Shown piece by piece: positions 5,905 to 13,193 of a DNA stretch of 16,637 bases. The stretch is from Eubacteriaceae bacterium (GTDB taxonomy: Bacteria > Bacillota > Clostridia > Eubacteriales > UBA1433). The DNA lies in the NCBI GenBank assembly GCA_012797825.1, contig JAAZOI010000121.1:1-16637 (forward strand), written 5' to 3'. A model generated the notes under the pieces. The model did not search any database and was not told the DNA's origin. It saw only the letters and a list, made by a program, of their open reading frames with translations. A program made the translations under genes and the position numbers. Numbering within the stretch: the first letter of the stretch is position 1; every line of letters starts with the position of its first letter.

Positions 5905-6591
5905 ATGAAAAATATTGACACGGTAATATTTGATTTGGACGGAACGCTGCTTGACACAATTGAAGATTTGACTGACAGCGTTAATTATATTTTAGCAAAG
6001 CATATATATCCAACACGAAATATTGACGAGATAAGGAGTTTTGTAGGCAACGGCATGAGGCGGCTTATTGAACTATCTGCTCCGAGCGGTTTGGATGAAG
6101 AAAAAATCGAGAGCTTATTTGAAGAGCTTAAAGAATATTACACTGCTCATAGTAATATTAAAACAAAACTTTATACGGGAATTTTAGAATTGCTCAGTTA
6201 TCTGAAATCCAATGGATATAAAACGGCTATTGTGTCTAACAAAAACCACGCCGCGGTATGCGAATTGAGACAGATATATTTTAATGACTATATAGAAACT
6301 GCAATAGGGCAGAAGGAAGTAATAAGAAGAAAGCCTTACGCCGACTGCGTGTTTTCGGCACTTGAAAGCCTCGGATGCGAATGTGAAAACGCTGTATACA
6401 TAGGGGATTCGGAAGTTGATATAAAAACTGCTCAAAATGCGGGTATGGACTGCATTGCGGTAAGCTGGGGATTTCGTGATAAAAAGCAGTTAATCGAAGC
6501 AGGGGCACAGATTATAGCCGATGATGCAACTGAAATTATATCAATTCTTGAAAAAAGCAGAAGCTCTAATTTGATGTCGGAAACCATATAA
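5905..6591 (+). CDS. gph: HAD-family phosphatase, phosphoglycolate phosphatase type
   Basis: Cytosolic HAD hydrolase of 228 residues with all four motifs: motif I 'IFDLDGTLLDT' (nucleophile Asp10, acid/base Asp12), motif II Ser111 in 'TAIVSNK', motif III Lys143 in 'RRKPYADCV', and motif IV 'YIGDSEVDIKTAQNAG' (Asp168, Asp172). The helical cap lies between motif I and about residue 85. The 'DSEVDIKTAQNAGM' and 'VSWGFRDKKQLIEAGA' segments are typical of Gph-type enzymes that dephosphorylate 2-phosphoglycolate, although family members act on many small phosphate esters, so the substrate is inferred. AAAGGA at 5893-5898 is six bases before the ATG. TATAAT at 5864-5869 may be its -10, but no good -35 is visible. 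The gene appears monocistronic. Confidence 0.85.
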   Translation: MKNIDTVIFDLDGTLLDTIEDLTDSVNYILAKHIYPTRNIDEIRSFVGNGMRRLIELSAPSGLDEEKIESLFEELKEYYTAHSNIKTKLYTGILELLSYLKSNGYKTAIVSNKNHAAVCELRQIYFNDYIETAIGQKEVIRRKPYADCVFSALESLGCECENAVYIGDSEVDIKTAQNAGMDCIAVSWGFRDKKQLIEAGAQIIADDATEIISILEKSRSSNLMSETI

Positions 6592-6739
6592 TACATTTAT
6601 CAGCAAAATGCGCCATTATTTCCCAGGCAATAAATAAAAACGGCGTTGTTTTTAGCATTATAATAATGTATTATATTTAGCGGTATATTGATAAGAAGTA
6701 AATTAAATTAATCAAATGATTATCAAGGAGAGAAATATT
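6592..6739. other. Intergenic region with a small A/T palindrome
   Basis: No gene is supported here. TATAATA (6659-6665) and TATTATA (6669-6675) form a perfect 7-bp inverted repeat around ATG, which may be a -10 element or operator, or chance in A+T-rich DNA. Six bases of GCGCC/GGCGT complementarity (about 6610 and 6642) are too far apart to call a terminator. The ribosome binding site AAGGAGAG of the next gene is at 6725-6732. Confidence 0.4.
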
Positions 6740-8008
6740 TTGACTGAAAGACTATTTTTGCCTACGGATATATTAATACCTAAAGGCGTATATATGCCTA
6801 CATGGAGCGTTGTTGCCTGCGACCAATTTACATCACAACCCGAATACTGGGATGAAGCGGATAAAAATGTAGGAGCCCTGCCTTCGACGTTAAGGCTGAT
6901 GCTTCCCGAGGCGTATCTGAATACAAAAGACACGGAACTTGAAGCAAAAAAAGCCAGCGAAAATATGCAGCAATATATCAGCCAAGGCATATTCAAGGTA
7001 ATAGAAGATTCATTTATATATACGGAGAGAACTCTTGCGGACGGGAAAGTACGGAAAGGATTGCTTGGCGCGCTTGATTTGGAATATTACGATTACGGTA
7101 AGAATTCGACATCTCCGATACACGCGACAGAAGGCACTATTGAGGACAGGCTGCCGCCGAGAGTGAAAGTACGTAAAGACGCTCCGCTTGAGATGCCGCA
7201 TATTATGGTGTTTATAGACGACCCCGATTTTTCGGTAATTGAACCTGTGTCGGAGGCAAAACAAAAATTAAGTAAGCTTTATGATTTTGATTTGATGGCA
7301 CAAGGCGGGCATATTGCAGGCTGGCAGATAAATGCAGGCAATTCTGATGAATTATTAAAAGCGCTTGATAAATTAACCGAACCATCCGAAATAAAAAGAA
7401 AATACGGAAGGAATATAGAAAACCCCGTAATATACGCAATAGGCGACGGCAACCACAGCCTTGCGACGGCAAAACTTTGCTGGGAGCAATTAAAACCGTA
7501 TCTGACGGATAATGAAAAAGAAAATCATCCCGCAAGATACAGCCTTGTGGAACTTGTAAACATACACGATGACGCAATTTCGTTTGAACCTATACACAGA
7601 GTAATTTTTGATACGGACGCAAAAGATTTTGCTGAAGGCGCAAAGAGATTTTGGGAAGGCAAAAGCAAAGCAGAAGGCGGCGTACATAAGATAAGATATA
7701 TAACCGAAGAAGAGCATAAAGACATTGAAGTAAAAGGAATTACTATAGGTGAATTGATTGCTTTTAACGATGAGTATCTGCAGAGCTATATAAAATCTTA
7801 CGGCGGAAAAATAGACTATATACACGGAGATATGACATGTACGCAAATGGCGTGCGGCGAAAACTGCGCAGGGGTGCTGCTTCCAAAAATGAAAAAGGCT
7901 GAGCTGTTTACATCTGTGATGAGCAGCGGAGTTTTTCCGAAAAAGAGTTTTTCAATAGGACACGCGGAAGATAAAAGATATTATTTGGAGTGTAAAAAAA
8001 TAAAATAA
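6740..8008 (+). CDS. DUF1015 family protein (SerK-like)
   Basis: Soluble protein of 422 residues covering the full DUF1015 family. Recognisable blocks are the N-terminal 'MPTWSVVACDQFTSQPEYW', 'TEGTIEDRLPPRVKVRKDAPLEMPHIMVFIDDP' (about 130-162), the signature 'YAIGDGNHSLATAKLCWE' (DGNHS at 236-240, the local version of DGHHR in other members) and a terminal 'SGVFPKKSFSIGHAEDKRYYLE'. An archaeal relative, SerK, is an ADP-dependent free-serine kinase in cysteine synthesis; whether this bacterial branch shares that activity is unknown. I choose TTG at 6740 as start because AAGGAGAG at 6725-6732 lies seven bases before it; an in-frame ATG at 6716 has no ribosome binding site and lies upstream of this one. 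It appears monocistronic. Confidence 0.88.
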   Translation: MTERLFLPTDILIPKGVYMPTWSVVACDQFTSQPEYWDEADKNVGALPSTLRLMLPEAYLNTKDTELEAKKASENMQQYISQGIFKVIEDSFIYTERTLADGKVRKGLLGALDLEYYDYGKNSTSPIHATEGTIEDRLPPRVKVRKDAPLEMPHIMVFIDDPDFSVIEPVSEAKQKLSKLYDFDLMAQGGHIAGWQINAGNSDELLKALDKLTEPSEIKRKYGRNIENPVIYAIGDGNHSLATAKLCWEQLKPYLTDNEKENHPARYSLVELVNIHDDAISFEPIHRVIFDTDAKDFAEGAKRFWEGKSKAEGGVHKIRYITEEEHKDIEVKGITIGELIAFNDEYLQSYIKSYGGKIDYIHGDMTCTQMACGENCAGVLLPKMKKAELFTSVMSSGVFPKKSFSIGHAEDKRYYLECKKIK

Positions 8009-8015
8009 AATTATA

Positions 8016-8045
8016 TTGACAAAATAATATATATAAACATATAAT
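8016..8045 (+). promoter_or_regulatory. Sigma-A promoter of the marR-MFS operon
   Basis: Exact TTGACA (8016-8021) and exact TATAAT (8040-8045) with an 18-base spacer. The palindromic operator starts on the very next base, so a bound repressor would cover the transcription start. Confidence 0.85.
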
Positions 8046-8078
8046 AGTTGGCAGTTGCAACAGTTGCAAATGGCAACT
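8046..8078. promoter_or_regulatory. 33-bp near-palindromic operator, probable MarR site
   Basis: The 33 bases centred on A8062 match their own reverse complement at all but two symmetric pairs (8051/8073 and 8054/8070). The perfect inner core is TTGCAAC-A-GTTGCAA (8055-8069), flanked by outer half-sites AGTTG (8046-8050) and CAACT (8074-8078). AGTTG recurs at 8046, 8053 and 8062, so two overlapping dimer sites are possible. MarR proteins commonly bind such palindromes over their own promoter. The T-rich sequence after it means an attenuator role is not excluded. Confidence 0.78.
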
Positions 8079-8103
8079 ATTTATTTTATTTTGGAGATGA
8101 AAT

Positions 8104-8526
8104 ATGGATACTTTTTCTGTTATTGTGCGATGCAGCAGAAGTTTTCTTGAAAAAAGGTTAAAGCAGTATGATATAAGTTTTAACGAACAGATAATGCTTA
8201 TGTATATATCAAATAATCAATTTACAAACCAGGACAGCATAGCAAAAAATTTTATGACGGACAAAGGAACGGTTGCTAAAGCAATTAAAAAGCTTGAAGA
8301 AAAGGGATTAATTTTAAGAAAAGAAAATCCAAGCAATAAGCGTGAGAATATAATAACATTGTCTCCAAAAGGTCGCGACATAATATGTTATATGAATAAA
8401 CTGCTGACAGAGTGGCAGGAAATTGCATTCAAGGATTTCAGCAAAGAAGAAATTGAAGAGATGAAAAGGCTAGAGGGGAAAATGCTTAAAAATATTGCAA
8501 AAACAGATAACGAGGAACAGCAATGA
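8104..8526 (+). CDS. MarR-family transcriptional repressor
   Basis: DNA-binding regulator of 140 residues with the MarR winged helix-turn-helix: N-terminal dimerisation helix (about 3-22), helix-turn-helix at about 44-64 ('NQDSIAKNFMTDKGTVAKAIKKLEEKGLI') and the wing 'KENPSNKRENIITLSPKG' (73-90), then C-terminal dimerisation helices. Family members are dimers released from DNA by phenolic or other small ligands. GGAG at 8093-8096 gives the start seven bases later. Its stop overlaps the start of the MFS exporter as ATGA (8523-8526), so the two are translationally coupled. The operator between the promoter and this gene implies autorepression together with the exporter. The inducing ligand cannot be told from sequence. 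Confidence 0.92.
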   Translation: MDTFSVIVRCSRSFLEKRLKQYDISFNEQIMLMYISNNQFTNQDSIAKNFMTDKGTVAKAIKKLEEKGLILRKENPSNKRENIITLSPKGRDIICYMNKLLTEWQEIAFKDFSKEEIEEMKRLEGKMLKNIAKTDNEEQQ

Positions 8527-10820
8527 CAAAAACGGAGAATACAAAGAAAAACTTCGCCCTTATAATGGCGGTTTATTTATTCGGGATTTTTATGGGGGCG
8601 CTTGACACGGGAATTGTGACGCCTGCAAGAACCGTTATACAAAATAATTTGCTTGTCGACGAAAAAACCGGCATATGGATGATTACCATTTATACGCTGG
8701 CATATGCCGCAAGCATACCGATAATGGGGAAATTCGCCGATAAGTACGGAAGAAAATACATTTATCTTTTCAGCATACTTTTATTCGGCACGGGCTAGCT
8801 GTTTTGCGGGCTTGCGCAGAATTTTAACAGTTTTACGGTTTTGCTTATTGCAAGAGTCGTTCAGGCAATTGGCGGCGGCGGCATACTGCCTGTAGCTACG
8901 GCTGAGTTCGGCACAACTTTTCCGCAAGAAAAGCGGGGAATGGCGCTCGGGCTTGTAGGAGGAGTGTACGGTATAGCCAATATTTTCGGAGCGTCCGCAG
9001 GAAGCGCGATACTTGACTTGTTCGGCGCAAACAACTGGCAGTTTATATTTTATATAAATATTCCGATTACTATTTTCATATTAATTGCAGGTTATATAGC
9101 TCTACCCAACTCAAAGGAACAGAGTGTTAAAAAAACAGATATTATAGGAATATTTATTCTGACTGTTATGGTGCTAAGTCTAATGTACGGGCTTAAGAAT
9201 ATTGACTTTTTTGACTTTAAAGACACAATGTCAAGTGTGGATGTTTATCCGTTTTTAATAGTGTTTTTCGCGCTGGTGCCCATATTTATATTCGCGGAGA
9301 AAAAAGCTGAGGATCCCGTTTTAAATCTTGATTATTTTAAAAATTCACAAATATTAATAACACTCATATTATCATTTATTACAGGCGTGGTAATAATGGG
9401 AATGATATTTGTACCCCAGTTTTCCGAAAACGCGCTTAAGGTAGCTTCGGGTAAAGGCGGATATTTTGTAATAATACTCGGAGTTTTTGCGGGAATCGGC
9501 GCACCGCTTTCCGGCAAGCTTATTGATAAGTTCGGAGTGAAAATAGTGCTGGGATTCGGGTTCTTAGTATCAGTAGCCGGCTCATTGTTTTTAATATTGG
9601 TATCGGCAGTGAAACCCAGTATGTTCAATGTGGTAATAAGTCTTATATTAATGGGCACGGGAATCGGCTTTACAATGGGAACTCCGCTTAACTACATGAT
9701 GCTTGACAACACAAAAAAAGAAGAATCAAATTCTGCAATGGCGGCGGTATCACTGGTGCGTTCAATGGGGACTGTAATAGCTCCCGCTATAATGATAGCT
9801 TTTCTTGCGAATGCGGGATCGTCCGTGCAGGATAATATTATGAATGTGCTTCCCAAACAGATAACTATGCCTGCTCTTCCTTACGCGCAGGAGCTTAACG
9901 ATGAATTTAATAAACTCAAAGGTGATAAAAACTTTAAAGATAAATTCGCTGACGTTGATATACCCGATCTTACAAAGCAGACAGTAGATATTAATTTTTC
10001 GGATGATAGCAGCGTCGTAATACCAGAGGAACTTATAGAGATGATGAAGACATCGGATGTGACGACTATTACACAAAATACAGAAACATTTGCAGACAGG
10101 ATGTTTGAAATTATGTCTGATGATATTAAGTCGGATATTTACAGCGGAATAGATAAGGGAATAGACGGTATTAATGACGGAATAAAAGATATGGATAAAA
10201 CTATTGCCGATATGCAAAGCGGCTATGACGGAATAGGCAAAGGAATACAGGGAATGCAAGCGGCTATAAGCGGCCAAAAAGCAGCGGTTGGCCAATTGGA
10301 GGGAGTTTATTCAATGATAACATCATCACTGCCTCCCGGTTTTCCGACAAACACGCCTATAAACCTGCTTGATTACATTCCTGCGTATGTGCTGAGCAGT
10401 ATGCCTGCTGACGTTATTAATCAGTTAAGCGAAATTGGCTCAATAGACGAGCTTAAAGAAACAATAGACGGACTGAAAAATTCGATAAATACGCTTGAGG
10501 CGAAAGTAAGCGAAAACGAAAAAAGCAGGGTGGATATGCTTAGCGCGATAAACTCTATTAAAAGCGCAAGAAGCGAGATGAAAGACACTGTTTGGAAAAT
10601 GACGGAGCTTAAAAAAGCTGTGCCTTCGGCGTTTGAGACAGCTAAGGAAAACTACATTAAAGAAATTGACAAAAACGGAGCTGAAATAGAGAAGGTATTT
10701 CAAAACACTTTAAACGAAGGGTTTAAGCAGGTATATTTAGTAGTGGTAATAGCCTGCACAATAGCGCTTATAATATTTGCGTTTTATAAGAAAAAAAAGG
10801 AAGGGCAAAATCAGATATAA
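8523..10820 (+). pseudogene. DHA2-type MFS drug exporter interrupted by an in-frame TAG
   Basis: A single reading frame of 765 codons encodes an EmrB/QacA-like proton-coupled drug exporter, broken only by TAG at codon 92 (8796-8798). The first piece (8523-8795, 91 residues) holds helices 1-2 with 'ALDTGIVTPA' and motif A 'GKFADKYGRK'. The second piece, open from just after the stop and with its first possible start at TTG 8841, holds motif B 'RVVQAIGGGGILPV', motif C-like 'GIANIFGASAGSAI' and the remaining helices. The sequence across the stop (FGTG-stop-LFCGLAQNF) aligns without gap to the family pattern FGTGSLLCGLA, so one base change such as TCG to TAG explains it. No other damage is seen, so the event is recent, a sequencing error, or read through. 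TAG is used as a normal stop elsewhere here (yabQ, spoIIQ). Coupled by ATGA to marR. Confidence 0.85.
9820..10725 (+). other. About 300-residue extracytoplasmic insert in the MFS exporter
   Basis: Between the helix 'MGTVIAPAIMIAFLANAG' and the last helix 'VYLVVVIACTIALIIFAFY' lie about 300 hydrophilic residues, far more than the short loop of ordinary 14-helix exporters. It has an acidic front half, a Gly/Ile-heptad stretch with repeated 'GIxxGI' steps (about 10141-10260), a Pro-rich hinge ('SSLPPGFPTNTPINLLDYIP') and a long coiled coil rich in Lys and Glu (about 10430-10720). The Gly-heptad part recalls the external domains of YhgE/Pip proteins. Topology suggests it lies outside the membrane. 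Confidence 0.7.
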
Positions 10821-10832
10821 TCTACTAGCAAT

Positions 10833-10858
10833 AACCGCCATTACGGCGGTTTTTTTTG
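10833..10858 (+). terminator. Intrinsic terminator of the marR-MFS operon
   Basis: AACCGCC (10833-10839) and GGCGGTT (10845-10851) form a perfect 7-bp stem with a five-base loop, followed by an uninterrupted T tract. It begins 12 bases after the exporter stop codon. Confidence 0.93.
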
Positions 10859-10897
10859 TTTAATATATAAAACTCTGCACATAATTATAAAAAAATG

Positions 10898-10925
10898 TTG
10901 ATATAAACCTATAATATAGTATATT
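10898..10925 (+). promoter_or_regulatory. Candidate sigma-A promoter
   Basis: TTGATA (10898-10903), a 16-base spacer and TATATT (10920-10925) stand 31 bases before the start codon at 10957. The surrounding A/T richness gives several alternative -10 boxes. Confidence 0.4.
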
Positions 10926-10956
10926 ATAATCACAAAATAAAAACGGAGAACTGCAT

Positions 10957-11475
10957 ATGGAGACAGAAAAAATTTGCTTTGAGATAGATAAAGAAACGGC
11001 TCATAAATTTAATGCGGCTTTAATGTTAAATAAAGAAGAATTAAACAGCGCATTGGAAAAATGCATAAAGTCATATATTAAAGATACTTTTTTAACTGCG
11101 GTTGACAGTAACGACAGAAAAACTGAAATTGCGGAAAATACGTCTGCTGCTATTGAAAGTAATTTCGCCAAAGCAAGGAATTTAATTCCCAAATGGGCGC
11201 AGAACCCGACTCAAAACAATTATAAAATAATAAAGGCGTATTTTACAGTATTAGACGAGAGAGGAATTGTATCGTTTAAGGATTTAGTAAAATTATGCAC
11301 AGATAAGTATAACTACCCCCAGATGTATGTTGCTGATTTCAGAGGCAATTTCGAGAAGCTGAAAACAGATGTGGGAAGCACGAGCGGGAAAGTGTTTAAT
11401 ATCACTTATGATATTGTAGAGATATGGGATGAAGTTGTTGACGTTTTGCTGGAATATAAAAAATATTTTGTTTGA
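10957..11475 (+). CDS. Hypothetical protein with N-terminal RHH-like region
   Basis: Protein of 172 residues that I do not recognise. Residues about 4-46 read as a ribbon-helix-helix: a beta strand 'KICFEID', then helices 'KETAHKFNAALMLN' and 'KEELNSALEKCIKSYIKDTF', the DNA-binding fold used by many antitoxins and small repressors. A polar linker follows (50-75), then a helical C-terminal domain (about 78-172) with 'NNYKIIKAYFTVLDERGIVSFKDLVKLC' and 'MYVADFRGNFEKLK', which could be a second winged-helix-like unit. No membrane segment. GGAG at 10945-10948 is eight bases before the ATG. It ends six bases from the end of a convergent minus-strand gene, with no terminator between. Function is unknown; a regulator is a guess from the fold. 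Confidence 0.75.
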   Translation: METEKICFEIDKETAHKFNAALMLNKEELNSALEKCIKSYIKDTFLTAVDSNDRKTEIAENTSAAIESNFAKARNLIPKWAQNPTQNNYKIIKAYFTVLDERGIVSFKDLVKLCTDKYNYPQMYVADFRGNFEKLKTDVGSTSGKVFNITYDIVEIWDEVVDVLLEYKKYFV

Positions 11476-11481
11476 TTAAGT

Positions 11482-11925
11482 CTAATCCGCAAATAAAGAT
11501 AAGTTATTTCGGATATAATCGGCTATTAATTTTACCGATTTATCAATTTGCTCTTTATATAATACATCCAATTCATCAAGTGAAAAGTCAGTGTCTTGTT
11601 TATATTTATAGTATGCTTCTTTTATACTATTAATAATGCAGGACATTTTTTCATCCCCGAAATAATTAAAGGCGGATTTAAATGCCGACCAGATATCCAT
11701 TGCATCGGCAAGATAGGAGATATGAGCGAAAAATTCTTTCATGCCGTTATAAGCGTGACCGTACAGAACTTGGAACATAAAAAGAGAGCGATAGGCTTCG
11801 GTAAGATTTTTATAAACATCCATTTTTGTTCTGATGTCTTTTGCGCGGGTTTGGTTAATTATCGGTTCGATGCAATGCCAGATGAGTTCGGTGTCGGATA
11901 ATGATTTGATTTCTTTTAATTCCAT
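11482..11925 (-). CDS. Hypothetical helical protein, partner of the HEPN gene
   Basis: Protein of about 147 residues, almost entirely alpha-helical, soluble and mildly acidic. The central part ('KNLTEAYRSLFMFQVLYGHAYNGMKEFFAHISYLADAMDIWSAFKSAFNYFGDEKM') distantly recalls the DMP19/DUF4375 layout, in which a conserved Asn-Gly precedes an aromatic helix; I treat this as a weak resemblance only. The first ATG of the frame (11958) lacks a ribosome binding site, while ATG at 11925 has GGAG about 11 bases upstream, so I prefer the shorter form. It lies 62 bases downstream of the HEPN gene on the same strand, probably cotranscribed, and could be its accessory or antidote. This pairing is inference from position only. 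Confidence 0.65.
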   Translation of the reverse strand: MELKEIKSLSDTELIWHCIEPIINQTRAKDIRTKMDVYKNLTEAYRSLFMFQVLYGHAYNGMKEFFAHISYLADAMDIWSAFKSAFNYFGDEKMSCIINSIKEAYYKYKQDTDFSLDELDVLYKEQIDKSVKLIADYIRNNLSLFAD

Positions 11926-11987
11926 AGATTTATAGTCTCCGATTAAATTATATAACATGTCATCAGGAAAATATAAATATTTATATA

Positions 11988-12857
11988 TTATTCTATATTA
12001 TATGGATTGCTGCCGAAGGCAGATTCGTTTAGCAGTTCGAGGTATGTTTTTTTATCGCCTATTACATCCCTGTTTATTATCATCTTCTTTAAGGTAAGAC
12101 GCACATACTCGCTTAATTTAATAAAAGTTTCCCTCGTGATATGCTCTGTTATGCCTGCGTGAATGAAGTCTGAGCGGTAGTCGTAGAATTTTCTCATATC
12201 TGCAAATATTTCTCTGCTGTTCTCAATGTCTCTGCCTAAAAACACAGCCATATTGCGGGTAACTCGGTATTTTAGTTCTGATTTGGAATTTAATGATGAG
12301 AATAAAGTCTCCAGCACGCTGATAAGAAGAATAAACCTTATGTTTATGTTATCTGACTGAAGGCATAAATAGAAAAAATCAACCGCCGATTTTAAAGTGC
12401 TTTCAAATTCCTCGTAATTATAAAGATTTAAAAACTGCTGCAATTTATCTTTTTGATCTGGATTTAGTTCACAGAAATTATTATCTGAAAATCCGTATAT
12501 TTCAGGGAAGTTTTCAATCTTGCATTGCGCTTGTCCGCTGTTATCGTTCAAATTATTTACGCACACAGGGATATAAATATTTGAATTAAAATAAATATTT
12601 ACCGCGGTTGTAAAATGCTTTTCAAATTCAATGCAGTCATTAGCTTCATCTGTACGATTTTTGATAAAAACAGTGAGATAACTGTCTTTATTATAAAGCC
12701 TTGACTTAATCCAGTTGATATCATGCTCATTAATACAATTACTTAGCCACTGCGTATCGCAGCAAATAGCATCAAAGCCTTTAAAGGATAAGCCTTCAAG
12801 CGATTTATCTGCATTTTTTAAAAAGAATATGCTTGATTTCTCTGATTTATTTGTCAT
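11988..12857 (-). CDS. Apea-like HEPN domain protein
   Basis: Protein of 289 residues. The first part (about 1-145) is mixed alpha/beta and unrecognised. The C-terminal part (about 150-262) resembles the Apea-like HEPN domain: long helices 'YEEFESTLKSAVDFFYLCLQS' and 'NIRFILLISVLETLFSSL', then 'RKFYDYRSDFIHAG' with the RxxxxH motif (Arg228-His233), then 'TFIKLSEYVRLTLKKMI'. Arg and His of this motif form the RNase site in HEPN proteins, many of which act in toxin-antitoxin or phage-defence systems, though some Apea-like proteins have no known activity. AGGGTT about six bases upstream is the ribosome binding site. Probably an operon with the downstream 11482-11925 gene. A defence or RNA-cleavage role is inferred, not shown. 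Confidence 0.75.
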   Translation of the reverse strand: MTNKSEKSSIFFLKNADKSLEGLSFKGFDAICCDTQWLSNCINEHDINWIKSRLYNKDSYLTVFIKNRTDEANDCIEFEKHFTTAVNIYFNSNIYIPVCVNNLNDNSGQAQCKIENFPEIYGFSDNNFCELNPDQKDKLQQFLNLYNYEEFESTLKSAVDFFYLCLQSDNINIRFILLISVLETLFSSLNSKSELKYRVTRNMAVFLGRDIENSREIFADMRKFYDYRSDFIHAGITEHITRETFIKLSEYVRLTLKKMIINRDVIGDKKTYLELLNESAFGSNPYNIE

Positions 12858-12924
12858 AATAACCCTATGCTTAAATTGATGATTTATATGTTATAATAAA
12901 TAAACATCCAGCAATATTTAAAAT

Positions 12925-12951
12925 ATTATATTCATTAGATATTTTTGTAAA
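12925..12951 (-). promoter_or_regulatory. Candidate sigma-A promoter of the HEPN unit
   Basis: On the minus strand, TTTACA (12951-12946) and TATAAT (12930-12925) with a short 15-base spacer. It would give a leader of about 60 bases before the start at 12857. It is divergent from the S10 promoter, which begins 18 bases away. Confidence 0.38.
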
Positions 12952-12968
12952 AATTAATAAAAAAATAC

Positions 12969-12995
12969 TTGCAATTATTTTAAATATGATATATT
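12969..12995 (+). promoter_or_regulatory. Candidate sigma-A promoter of the S10 operon
   Basis: TTGCAA (12969-12974) and TGa-TATATT (12987-12995, an extended -10) with 15 bases between hexamers. A TATTCT at 12992-12997 would give 17 bases instead. It stands about 190 bases before rpsJ and just before the structured leader, as expected for a regulated ribosomal protein operon. Confidence 0.5.
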
Positions 12996-13020
12996 CTATT
13001 TAAGCTGTAGTTTTATGCGA

Positions 13021-13146
13021 AGAAGCGGGAGGTTGCCGCTGCGGCGGGTAATTTCCGCGGAGTATGTCCGAAAAAGTAAACGGGCGAAAAACAATTCTTA
13101 CATTTTATAAAAAAAGAGGGTGAACACCCGGGTAAGTGTAGGAATT
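13021..13146 (+). ncRNA. Structured 5' leader of the S10 operon, probable cis-regulatory RNA
   Basis: Three nested or consecutive stems can be drawn. (a) GCGGGA (13025-13030) with TTCCGC (13053-13058), enclosing the hairpin GCCG/CGGC (13035-13045). (b) GTCCG (13066-13070) with CGGGC (13081-13085). (c) AATTCTTACA (13093-13102) with TGTAGGAATT (13137-13146), one G-U pair, enclosing GGGT/ACCC (13118-13129). It is far richer in G+C than the surrounding intergenic DNA, which argues for a selected RNA. S10 operons are often autoregulated through their leader by a ribosomal protein (L4 in E. coli); which protein would act here is unknown. Confidence 0.65.
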
Positions 13147-13193
13147 AAAGCTCCATAAACACGCAAGTTCAAGTAGTTTTTAAGGAGGAAAAT

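Noticed and set aside
6659..6675. Seven-bp A/T palindrome as an operator
   Set aside because: All A/T, short, and not near a convincing promoter; chance is likely in this composition.
7212..7577. Minus-strand frame of 121 codons
   Set aside because: It is antisense to the conserved DUF1015 gene and rich in Cys/Arg/Leu from reverse reading; no family resemblance.
8796..8798. TAG as pyrrolysine or another recoded amino acid
   Set aside because: MFS exporters have no known pyrrolysine, no recoding element is visible, and TAG ends other genes here; kept only as a point to check.
9762..10295. Minus-strand frame of 177 codons
   Set aside because: It lies wholly within the conserved exporter frame, lacks a ribosome binding site and resembles no protein family.
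11474..11487. Hairpin GATTA/TAATC spanning both convergent stop codons as a bidirectional terminator
   Set aside because: The stem is only five weak pairs and has no T tract on either side.
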